Source: Lineus longissimus (lineage: Eukaryota; Nemertea; Pilidiophora; Heteronemertea; Lineidae). From it: a stretch of DNA of 64,000 nucleotides. Of this stretch, positions 55,701-64,000 are shown piece after piece (position 1 is the first letter of the stretch; each line of letters opens with the position of its first letter). The stretch lies in assembly GCF_910592395.1 (NCBI RefSeq), contig NC_088310.1, positions 1,309,501 through 1,373,500 on the forward strand, read 5' to 3'. The notes beneath the pieces were generated by a model that worked only from the letters and a program-made list of their open reading frames with translations, was not told the origin of the DNA and ran no database searches. A program made the translations under genes and the position numbers.

Positions 55701-58700
55701 GGTGTTGTCTCGATAGTCGCACTCCAGCTAAAGGCTACAACCTCAGAGGATGTCCAAGTAAGTCTCAGCCAAGTTTATTTAACCACAAATGAAGTGGCAA
55801 ACTCTTATTTCAATCAGTTACGATCAGTTACTGACAGATAATGCTATGTCCCAAAGCGAGTGAGCAAGATGAAGCAAGGTCATGTATCCTCCCTCCATAT
55901 TGATTGGACATTGTATGACATCTCCATTTAACATTTGATGTCTTTGTTAACAGAGGTGTCTCCAGCGATCAAGAAACCCAAGACCACCCAGATCCTAACC
56001 GTAGCGGGCCGGACTGTCCAGTTGCCTTGTGATGCCACTGGTGCCCCACTCCCCGTGATCACATGGTACAAAGACCGGTGAGTATTCCAACCTCCGACTC
56101 CATTACATCACAAGGACAGGGTGGTGTTGTACTTCGACACCGACATCCTGTTGAGAAGCTTGTGAAAGACCCCTCCACGCTAGTTGGAGACTGATTGGAT
56201 TAACAAGGCCATACAGTGTGTTCATCAGTACAAATTTAGCTGATTCATCTGGTTGTGACATTGTCCCTCTAATTGAAGACGTCTGTCCTCTTTCAGGTTT
56301 CCCATGATGATCCACCACATGCCTGAGAAATACAAGAAATATCCAAACGGCACATTGGTCATGTACAAAGTGACCAGGAAGGATGCTGGCTACTACACGT
56401 GTCGGGCGTACAATGGATTTGGGAAGCCTGCTACTCAAGGGATGTCGGTCATGATCCAAGGTGAGCAAAAACATGCTACTAAAGGTATTAGGAGGTGGGT
56501 ACCGTGAACACTTCAGGTGACTCTTGGCAGAGATTATGTCCTCGGCAACTCACCTGTTGTAGCCTTGTAGCGCAGTGACATTGTCTGGCCATCTTGGAGA
56601 CCAGGACATCTTTCACTGTAAGATTTCATCATCTTATTTCAGTCCCCACCAAGATCTTCACCACTGGTCCAAGAGATCTATCCATCAAACCTCGGTCAAC
56701 CATCACTCTCAACTGTGAAGCCAAGGGCCTACCCTCGCCGAAGATATTATGGTTCCTCAATGGAATCCCCATCGAAGAGACATTTGCAATAGACAGGATG
56801 CGACTCTTGTTCAATAACTCACTGCAGATCTTCGACGTGGGTCTTGATCATGAGGGAGAATATGTGTGTGAGGCTTATAACGGAGTGGGTGAACCCCAGA
56901 AACAGATCACTACTGTATCTTTAGTGGGTAAGTTGATCCAAATGAGTCCTTTAGAGGGGTCATTTATGTTAAAACTTTGTGTTTGGCTGGTGATTCAGCT
57001 TAACACAAGCTGGCATCTCAAATGTTTCAGTTTTAACCTGTGCATTAGTCATCATTTTAGGCCTATGCTGTTTGACACGACCTGTCTCAAACCGAACACA
57101 ATCTTTGTTGAATTGCAGACCCTGCCAAGATTACAAGTAAGCAGCCGTTTCACATTCTGTTGTATGATATGTCTGATTAACTGCATGCAGGTGGGAGACT
57201 TGTAAAATTGTGATATAATCTTTGCTAATATTCATTTCCCCATATTTTAAACTGCAACTTTCTTTGTGTTTCATTCAGCGGACATCAAGGTATTTATTGA
57301 GAGTCATAACGACACCTATGAAGACGGCTCTACCATCAACCTCCGATGTAATGCCACTGGATACCCGCCGCCCAAAATCATATGGTACAAAAACAAGGGA
57401 GGCGACCGCTTAAAGGAGTCTGAAAAATACGAGTTTGACGACATGGAAGGTCTCGTCATCAACAACGCCACGGAGAAGGACAGTGGTGTTTACTTTTGTA
57501 GCGCAAATAATGTCAGGGAATTAAAAACAAACAGCACAAAGATAAAGGTCAATCCACCAGGTAAGTCTGGGATTACTAAGTCCCTTTGCAGTACACTCCA
57601 GAGTAGCTTGGATTACTAAGTCCCTTTGCAGTACACTCCAGAGTAGCTTTAAGTCCCTTTGCAGTACACTCCAGAGTAGCGTTCTAGTTTCATTTACCCG
57701 CAGAATGTGTAGTAGTCCTCTCCTATTGGTTGGGACTTTGTCCCCTGTTGTGAATTTGTCCCCGGATCTGAATGTGTCCTCGCATGCAACTTTGCCATTG
57801 AAGCATACCTACATTTTGTAACCAGTCTTGGAAAATAAAGAGTAATCCCAGCTTTTGCCAGGAGACAATCTATCCATTTGTTGCAAAACGAGCTTGAACG
57901 ATGTTTGGGGAGGCGAAGAGTGTGTTACAGCAAAGACTCAATGTTCTCTCTTCAACAATGTTCTTGTTCGCTATGATTTTCATCATTGCAGACTGCATTT
58001 AACCATTTGGTCAATCAACTTACTGATTTCCCATGTCTGGACATCGATACTTATCAGTCCCTTTCAGCCAAATTGTCTTATGTCTTTGTTTTTGGTTACT
58101 TATTATATTGTTCTTTACTCTACGTACAGTGAAAGCCACAACAGTCAAAACCTCAACAACAACTACCCAACCCCTACGTAAGATATTGGTATCAACACTA
58201 ACCATCACGGTCCACGAATCTATGAATACAATCATATCATATATTCTTATCTCTTTCTCTGTACTCTCCATTCCCATCCCCATCTCCATCTATCATCACC
58301 ATCGAAATAAATCATCATTTCATGCACCAATCAAATTGGGTCTGGTTGCTCCATTGGCGCTAATGTTGGTGTAAAGTCCTAACACTGCTCTTGTGAATGA
58401 GGTTTAGTAGAAAGTGCCTAGTTGAGCGAAACCTGGTGTCTTTAACACTGATTCAGCAACTGGGCCCAGAACTATAAACACTTCACCAAGTACGATTCCT
58501 TTTATATATGGCTGGCTGTTCTTCTTTCAGGCCTACACCATTTGTATACACTGTATTAACATGTTACAAAGTAAACAGAAATAAACATTGTCGCTGTATA
58601 GTAACCAATTTGTCAACATCATAAGTTGATCTCTGGAGTATATCTGTCTTGATGTTCACACCAGCACTATTGAGTAGAGGTGTAGGAGTAATTTGTGAAT

Positions 58701-59028
58701 AGTTTTATGTAAAATAAAACCTGATGGATGGCCATAAATGATGCAATGACTTGGCTTTACATGAGGCATTGGTTCCAGAAATCTCAGTTTGTGTTTCGTA
58801 TAAAGGATGTGGTAATTAAAAGCAACTTGCTAAAGGTCAAGGATGTGTCCTTGTCTGAAAATTAACCTGTTTTCCTATTGTGTTTCAGCGATGACGTTTC
58901 CCCCGAATTGTTACGACCAACCGAAGTATGCCGACTGCGAACTGATCATTCGAGCCAACCTTTGCAAACATCACTATTTCTCAAAGTTCTGTTGCGAGAG
59001 CTGCTATCGGGCGAAGAAGCTACCTTGA
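37723..59028 (+). CDS. PAPLN: Papilin, complete (2623 aa, 39 coding exons)
   Basis: Coding exons: 37723-37788, 38516-38649, 38817-38871, 39523-39625, 39830-39960, 40283-40406, 40574-40654, 40899-41071, 42994-43129, 43417-43543, 43750-43960, 44622-44810, 45059-45235, 45534-45713, 46442-46583, 46908-47116, 47386-47626, 47925-49634, 49966-50142, 50398-50574, 50820-50996, 51307-51480, 51661-51843, 52136-52271, 52405-52544, 52786-53022, 53198-53380, 53708-53908, 54111-54287, 54418-54639, 54793-54981, 55287-55448, 55653-55757, 55954-56077, 56297-56460, 56643-56927, 57279-57560, 58130-58177 and 58889-59028. They total 7872 nt in frame. A signal peptide ([17 protein letters not shown]) is followed by TSP1, ADAMTS cysteine-rich/spacer, six TSP1, cysteine cassettes, eleven Kunitz domains, antistasin-like, WAP, a cassette, three Ig and PLAC. 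Papilins are secreted basement-membrane glycoproteins that influence ADAMTS enzymes and cell migration. Each Kunitz-type exon is phase 1-1, explaining module duplication. Confidence 0.95.
39665..39815 (-). mobile_element. MITE fragment, GGAACCCCGGT family, half A
   Basis: On the minus strand it starts ACTGGAACCCCGGTAACAGG and runs to the inner block complementary to CAACAATTTTGGTGGGAAAA. It ends about 15 bp before the acceptor of papilin exon 5. Complementary half at 44900-45030. Confidence 0.5.
40085..40160 (+). repeat. SINE 3' end with MIR/L2-like motif
   Basis: TGTGACCTTAGGAAAGTCAC followed by TTAATCTCAG and an ATTGAATTGAA tail. This resembles the L2-type tail of CORE SINEs. It lies in the papilin intron after coding exon 5. 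Confidence 0.4.
41786..41909. mobile_element. Foldback MITE with TA flanks
   Basis: A 124-bp palindromic element. The arms begin GTGAGGTTTCTCAACCACCC and include GGTTAGGCCCTACGACGACG then TTTATCTATTAT, around a 13-nt loop. TA dinucleotides flank both ends (41784-41785 and 41910-41911). Arms are almost identical, suggesting recent insertion. The TA duplication fits Tc1/mariner-type ends, but the superfamily is not proven. Located in papilin intron 8. Confidence 0.75.
44070..44482 (+). repeat. Intronic minisatellite with higher-order structure
   Basis: About twenty ~20-21-bp units of the form TTGAGCCTACAGAGAATGRG. Three variant units (ending GGG, ending GAG, and TTGAACCTACAGAGAGTGGG) recur in order as a ~61-bp higher-order block. 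It lies between papilin coding exons 11 and 12. Confidence 0.9.
44900..45030 (+). mobile_element. MITE fragment, GGAACCCCGGT family, half B
   Basis: Starts AGTGGAACCCCGGTCAGTGA and includes GCGACCACCCTGCTATGACG and CAACAATTTTGACGGGAAAA. It represents the opposite half of the element seen at 39665-39815 and also lies directly before a papilin acceptor (exon 13). Confidence 0.5.
45761..46075. mobile_element. 315-bp MITE flanked by TTAA
   Basis: Terminal inverted repeats AGCGAACTGGAACCGC and GCGGTTCCAGTTCGCT are perfect, with TTAA on each side (45757-45760 and 46076-46079). TTAA duplication is typical of piggyBac-type elements. The interior is non-coding. Located in papilin intron 14. Confidence 0.75.
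46908..49634 (+). other. Papilin-type cysteine cassettes 1-15 with Thr/Ser-rich linkers
   Basis: Fifteen repeats of the form C-x3-x-[FY]-GCC-x-D-x8-G-x6-GC, e.g. [19 protein letters not shown] and [19 protein letters not shown]. Five are in exons 16-17 and ten in the unusually long 1.7-kb exon 18. A sixteenth is in exon 33 ([19 protein letters not shown]). Acidic Thr/Ser/Pro-rich linkers in exon 18 are likely O-glycosylated. The function of this module is not established. Confidence 0.85.
49966..54639 (+). other. Papilin Kunitz domain array (11 domains)
   Basis: Eleven BPTI/Kunitz domains, nine complete within single phase 1-1 exons of 174-201 nt, with the sixth split across 52136-52271 and 52405-52544, and the seventh and eleventh exons extended by Thr-rich linkers. 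Each has the YGGC/YTGC/YSGC-x-GN-x-N-x-F core. Predicted P1 residues in order are R, D, N, T, T, R, N, D, K, Y, N, so only domains 1, 6 and 9 have the basic P1 expected of trypsin-like protease inhibitors. Confidence 0.92.
54793..55757 (+). other. Papilin antistasin-like, WAP and last cassette exons
   Basis: Exon 31 encodes an antistasin-like motif ([16 protein letters not shown]) followed by a second cysteine group. Exon 32 encodes a WAP four-disulphide core ([19 protein letters not shown]). Exon 33 encodes the sixteenth papilin cassette. These modules separate the Kunitz array from the Ig domains. Confidence 0.8.
55954..59028 (+). other. Papilin Ig domains 1-3 and PLAC
   Basis: Ig1 spans exons 34-35 ([20 protein letters not shown], then [14 protein letters not shown]). 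Ig2 is exon 36 ([19 protein letters not shown], then [12 protein letters not shown]). Ig3 is exon 37 ([19 protein letters not shown], then [10 protein letters not shown]). A short Thr-rich exon 38 leads to the six-cysteine PLAC domain in exon 39, ending at TGA 59026-59028. Confidence 0.9.
57565..57685. repeat. Intronic tandem repeat after Ig3 exon
   Basis: Nearly three copies of a ~40-bp unit containing AAGTCCCTTTGCAGTACACT and CCAGAGTAGC, starting just inside papilin intron 37. Confidence 0.8.
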
Positions 59029-60320
59029 GGTTTACGAGTCAAGAATGCTTAAAGGGACAATAACATTTCACCTACGTTCAATCACATGAGTATAAGTCGC
59101 GTAAGAGTGCTATTCTCAGTTAAAAGTGAATTGAGAAAATTACATGATTGCTCAGATTCATATTGAAATTCCTGCACAATACTGCAGTCACACTCATTAA
59201 ATCACGGCCACAGTATTAGACAATAGATTGTTAGGCCTCAAAATGAGGTTTGTGTCATTTCTGCACATTTTCAAAATTGGTGCTACATTTTCTCTGTTGT
59301 CCGTGTTGTAAGATAGAATGTTCATTTCATTTGGGGCGCTGGTGTGGAAGTAGAGAAACATACATTACTGTTGGTCTGCTCTGAAAATGTTTAAATAACT
59401 GAATGTTGTTTCTACCAAGATAATGCTCTTTAATACCCAAAATGATGTCAACATTTACTTTCAATTACCACTTCAGAGGATTTCTTTTGGTACAGTTTAT
59501 ATGTACATTTTTGATATTATTGGTGTGAATAGGAATAGATAGGATGAATAGATAGATAGTGTTAGCAAGAGCAGATCCTCTTGTTTGGGGAGGGTCAGTG
59601 TATTTGATATGGTACTATTGGTAATAATATATTATGACTTGTTGCTATTGCTGTGGAGAGCCATAACCTGCTGGTGAGGGGGGAATGCTGATGAGTTGCG
59701 AGTCTGTCTCAGAACAACTACAAAAGCAAGTTTGCAATTTGACTGTCTCTTGATTCATTTAACTGAGAGCTGTTTTATTATTCTTTTATTTGTAAGAATA
59801 AACTGATTTTATGAATGGCATGTTTAGTTTCTTTGTGACATACATGTAGACCAGGGATAACCACTGTGTTTGTCATCAAGAAGAAATTATGCCATGGCCA
59901 GTCCTAGCCTCAAGTGCTTTGTAGAGCCTGGGCAAATGCTTGTTTCATGCATTATGGTTTGCTCAGGGAGAGATTATGTTGTCTTTCATAGTACATGGAA
60001 AGGCCATTCATCCCATATTGCTCTGAAGAGGACCAAGTCACAACCAGAAGACATGATGTACCAGTCTGAACTAAATGGCTCAAGTTGAGCAAGCCAAATG
60101 CGGATAAGTCAGTTCAATAGCATTGGAGAAACTCAATTTGTCAACAGCAGTTTAATTGTAAAATGTATTTCATGGAAGTTTTTACAACACAAAAACATCC
60201 AGCACCATTTCAAGAATGAAACTGTGATCTGGTCCAATATAGTTCTGCTCAGTACAGTCGGTACCAGTTTATAAACTCTGGGGAAATTCCATGACTAGAT
60301 CTATTGCCAGTTGTCCACAG
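59029..60320. other. Papilin 3' UTR and convergent spacer
   Basis: Non-coding. AATAAA at 59797-59802 is a plausible papilin poly(A) signal 770 bp past the stop. The papilin and ribokinase genes converge here. No further gene seen. Confidence 0.5.
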
Positions 60321-63309
60321 TTATTCCAAAAGTTCTTTGGGCAAGTCCTTTGCAAGAGGGTAACTTGTTTGGGTCCCTTGTGACAGGACACTAATCGTTG
60401 CAATCTCCACCGACCTCCGAATCTTCTCCCCGAAGCTCAGGTGGCTGTACTTAGCAATGTAGAAACACAGAGCACCAATGAATGCATCGCCAGCACCCTG
60501 GAAAGAAGATTAAGACTCAGTTTAAAATGATTTATAGCTGTAATGGTCTGTTTGGTGACATGCTTTTTGTCTTCAAAGGAGGCTTTCAGTTGCACCAAAA
60601 GGCGTACCAAAAGGCCATCAAGACTGTCTCAGTCGAATTGACGGTGTGACTGTTTCCACAACTTTTGAATAGTGTTGATAAGCCAGGACACAGTCGCTGT
60701 CTCCTCCAAACTCAGCTGGACACCGTCTCTCTGCCATGTTCAAGCTGGATGTGACACTGTCTCCACAATGACATATGACCCGTGTGTCATTGACTGTGAC
60801 AGTCTTGGCGCCAGGTTCAGGCTGCCAATGAAACTGTCTCTGCCGTGTGCTAGCTGGATGTGACACTGTCTCCACAATGACATATGACCCGTGTGTCATT
60901 GACTCTGACAGTCTTGGCGCCAGGTTCAGGCTGCCAATGAAACTGTCTCTGCCGTGTGCTAGCTGGATGTGACACTGGATGTCTCCAACATGAAGATCCT
61001 GGCCTTTTTGCACATGAGTAGCAAGAACACATATCATACTCACAGTAGTATTCACGGCCTTGACCTTCTTTGCTGGAAGATGTTTGGGTTCTTTCTCCTC
61101 CAGACTAGCATAGACACACCCTCCCTCACCAAGGGTCACTATCACAGATTTGCATCCTTTCCCAAGGAGAAATTTTGTGGCCATTTTGGCTTCGTCCACT
61201 GTGGCAACAGGCAATCCTGTAAACGTCTCAGTCTGAAAGTACATATTAGTTATCAGTGATACTAGAAGTGATTCCATGAAGAAAGAGTATTTGGGACTGA
61301 TGTACAACGCGACAAAATCGGTATGCTCGTTAGAACTGACATTTATGTACATCAGGCTCAATCAATGATGCAAAGAGGGCGTCAACTGCATGGACTTGGA
61401 AAGTAAACTGACATAAGTGGAGGTTGACAATGGGAAATTCTCAAAGGACATCAGTAGAATGTAGCTGTGTCTTGGTATAAAGGAATATGATGGAGTACCA
61501 ACAAAGCCAAGCCCAGCAAACAGACAAACCAACAAAACGACCAGATGGACTCGTTTTTGAGGACGGGGTGGGTATCATCAACATACCTCAGTTTCGTTCG
61601 TACAGAAGATATCAGAGACAGTGAACATCTCCTCGCACAAAGGTTCGGCACTTGGAGGTGCAGCGTTGAGGACAGTTGTCACTGAAAGAGAATTGATCCT
61701 GGATGTACTATTGTGTTTGTCACAATCTTTATACTAGTCTCTGTTACAATCTTACAAAGTTGTGAAACTTAAAAGACGGCGAAGCTACCACACTTCTTGA
61801 AATACGAAATGCGTTCTCCCTGTATCCGCTCCTCTTCATTCCTGAATGGCTATAAATGAGTTGAACCATTGGAGAGATATGGTCAGAGCTGGTAGGCTCA
61901 AGAGATCCATCTGACGAGCATGGGAATTACAACTACCTCCATGTTTCTTTGCCACTTTCAGAGCAGCAAGCGTCGTTGCATGGGTTGTCTCTAATTGGCA
62001 GCTGACAACTTTGGCAGATTTGATCATGTCTTCAGCTTTTTGAATATCGTCTTTGTTCAGCAGGAGTGTTGCCTGATAAGCTACAGATATGCAGTTCATA
62101 CCTGAAGTGGAAGGAATCAAACACATTACTTGTTTACTGGCAAAGCTTCAGCAACATATATCAATGATGTTGTGACATCTTTATGAGTAGGTAAACTTGG
62201 CATGTGAATGCGATCGATCAGAATTCCAAAATACAATATCACCATTTCCAACACTCTCATCGTCAAGATCACTATTCCAACAGGCTGTATGATCAATGTA
62301 ATCTGATAATAGAACAGGTCAGTGTGGTTTTGTCCGTTCCTTTTTATGCATATCCTACCAATAAATCTCATTCTATCTCATAACCAGTTGCTCATAACAT
62401 GCCTTATATACTGAAGTATACTGTGTCATTTAAGTCATGATTTCAACCCATCTCGTGCAGTAAAGAGCGATGCAAGGGACAATGGCACAACCAGGATCGC
62501 ATGTTGGTTGTGAACAACCGTTCACCTAATGAGGACAGTGTCACGTACAATCAAGGAGGATTTCTTCTGAGCGCTGTTATAGCTGCTGCCCTTTGATAAA
62601 GTGGATGTCGATCCTGCGTCTGTAGACACATACATGTACTTGGTTTGATATAATGTTGACCAGCAAGGCTCTGCTGGGCCACTACGTCTAACCAAATTTA
62701 AGTGACTGACGCAAACTTTCAGTTAAAAGCCTCAGACATGACAAAGGCAGCAGCTTACCATCATCTCGTACCATAACACATGCCAGGGCTGTCCCAGCTT
62801 CACTCGTTGTGAAGACAAAGTCTGAAATGAATGGAATTTCTGTTCATCCAGTTGACCCTACATTACATGCCCCTACCCAGTCCCCCCCCCCCCCAAAAGG
62901 TCTCATTGAACCAAGATGAAAACCGCATAGCTTCCGTATACAATATGAGCATTCGAAGTACAAAGTCACAGCCACATCTGAGATACTTCCCACACCTCAC
63001 AACTTAAATTACTGAAACAAATGTCAGCACTATGCGGTGTTAGTATCTTTGAAACACTTATTGTCATCATTACCTCACTGATAATGGCATAAGAGAGTTC
63101 ATATCCGCATTATGTCTCTAGAGGAGACGGTGCTCATGTCTTTTGGAGGCGGTTGTTTCTGGACGATTTCCCACTCCCATATATTTGACAAACGAAGCGC
63201 ACTGACATCAATGTAATCAATCACCTGCATTAATTTAATGATTACCTGAATTCAGACCAGCCTCTTCATATCCAGCAAAATGCATTTTCCCAAAAACATC
63301 ATCCCCAAC
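60321..63309 (-). CDS. RBKS: Ribokinase (N-terminus beyond right edge)
   Basis: Six minus-strand exons, 63309-63246, 62821-62759, 62101-61937, 61681-61587, 61232-61044 and 60497-60321, join in frame to 250 aa. The N-terminal part, which carries the GGKGAN sugar-binding motif in this family, would lie past 64000. Visible family features are VGDDVFGKMHFAGYEEAGLN, LLLNKDDI, the NETET motif region, VTLGEGGCVY and the PfkB signature with catalytic Asp at NTTGAGDAFIGALCFY, built across an exon junction. The end, SQGTQTSYPLAKDLP, matches the C-terminus of animal ribokinases. The enzyme phosphorylates D-ribose to ribose 5-phosphate with ATP in the cytosol. Introns contain a ~112-bp tandem duplication (60735-60985). 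It is convergent with papilin. Confidence 0.92.
60735..60985. repeat. Tandem duplication in last ribokinase intron
   Basis: Two nearly identical ~112-bp units containing GTGACACTGTCTCCACAATG and GACAGTCTTGGCGCCAGGTT, with partial flanking copies. Non-coding; a long minus-strand open frame across it is an artefact. Confidence 0.8.
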
Positions 63310-63677
63310 CTGCAATCACAAAACAAGTAAGACGCAGGGGTTATCCGCTTTGAGGAGACTGTCTTAAAGTCATATTGGAGACAGATATTCATAGGTTGTG
63401 ATCACCAGTGGAGACGATTCTATGCACTCTCGGAAGGACTGTCCTTGCGTCTTTCAGACACGGTTGCACACATGGAAGGCGACTGTCCTAAAATTTTACT
63501 AAGACAGATATTTCTTGCTTGGGATGACAAATGGAGACGGTTCTGTGCACTCTTCTCAGCAGGGATATCCTCATGTCACTCGGAGACAAGTGTTTGAGGA
63601 AGGTATCTCACTTCAGTCATTCTCTAGACATGTTTCAAGGGGCCTGTCATTCAAGTCTGTTTACATGTCTTTCAGAG

Positions 63678-63849
63678 CCGGTGTAACAGTAACAAATGCC
63701 CCCCTGGAAAAAGTGTCCGGCCCTATTGTATTCTGCAATTGGTTCTATAGAGACCCTGACCGTCAATAGCTCAGAGATTGAAGCGCATAATAGAATCCTT
63801 TGGTTCCCGGGCATTCTATCCTAAGACATTTTAAACTTCTAACGGCCGG
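63678..63849. mobile_element. MITE, CCGGTGTA family, copy 3
   Basis: Left end CCGGTGTAACAGTAACAAAT, internal AAAAAGTGTCCGGCCCTATT and right end ACTTCTAACGGCCGG match copy 1 at 822-977 closely. It lies upstream of the first visible ribokinase exon, probably in an intron. Confidence 0.7.
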
Positions 63850-64000
63850 TTGTTTCAATAGGGGTTTCCTTCTTGTACTTGGAGGAGACTGTCCCCACAT
63901 TACTGTCTTAGGAACTGGAGGAGCCAAGACTGCTGTTCTATCACAAGATGAGTAATGTCATGCAGGTCTCGTCCATTATAAGCTGTTTAAACTGACAAAT

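Noticed and set aside
60618-61361. 247-aa minus-strand open frame
   Set aside because: Only 61232-61044 is coding (ribokinase exon); the rest is read-through of introns including a tandem duplication.
62881-62894. Poly-C tract as a regulatory feature
   Set aside because: Simple homopolymer in a ribokinase intron; a similar C run occurs near 41143. No functional evidence.

Overview
The window is animal nuclear DNA. Genes are split by GT-AG introns, there is a complete multi-exon papilin-type extracellular matrix gene, and small DNA transposons and SINEs are frequent. The gene set (papilin, circularly permuted Ras protein with VWA, MOLO1/TPM membrane protein, ribokinase, ASB, Rho GTPases) together with short introns suggests a marine invertebrate, either a spiralian or a non-vertebrate deuterostome. 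The species cannot be fixed from sequence alone. I rebuilt gene models by hand from splice sites and reading-frame phase. All complete models close in frame.

Layout. 1-821: 3' end of an ankyrin/SOCS-box (ASB-like) gene. 2649-7665 (-): two tandem paralogous Rho-family GTPase genes, three coding exons and 206 aa each, both lacking a terminal CAAX box. 8914-15804 (+): a 15-exon, 892-aa circularly permuted Ras (cpRAS) gene whose G motifs run G3-G4-G5-G1-G2, followed by a zinc ribbon and a VWA domain; it is divergent from the second Rho gene. 16105-16556: decayed LINE 3' end. 18110-22298 (+): a 303-aa MOLO1/TPM-domain membrane protein gene whose second coding intron hosts an unrecognised 199-aa gene on the opposite strand (18962-20659). 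22995-27397: about 4.4 kb bounded by inverted arrays of a ~57-bp repeat carrying a 16-bp palindrome, probably a foldback-like mobile element. 27398-37705: a long non-coding tract with several hairpins and a possible distal promoter. 37723-59028 (+): papilin, 39 coding exons, 2623 aa, with 7 TSP1 repeats, an ADAMTS-type spacer, 16 papilin-type cysteine cassettes, 11 Kunitz domains, antistasin-like and WAP modules, 3 Ig domains and PLAC. 60321-63309 (-): ribokinase, N-terminus beyond the right edge.

The neighbours do not look like a functional cluster. The clearest local relations are the tandem Rho duplication, the divergent Rho/cpRAS spacer containing CRE palindromes, the nested gene in the MOLO1-like intron, and the convergent papilin/ribokinase ends. 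Several non-autonomous transposon families (three copies with ~45-bp imperfect CCGGTGTA ends, a TTA-flanked foldback, a TA-flanked foldback, a TTAA-flanked MITE) sit in introns and spacers.
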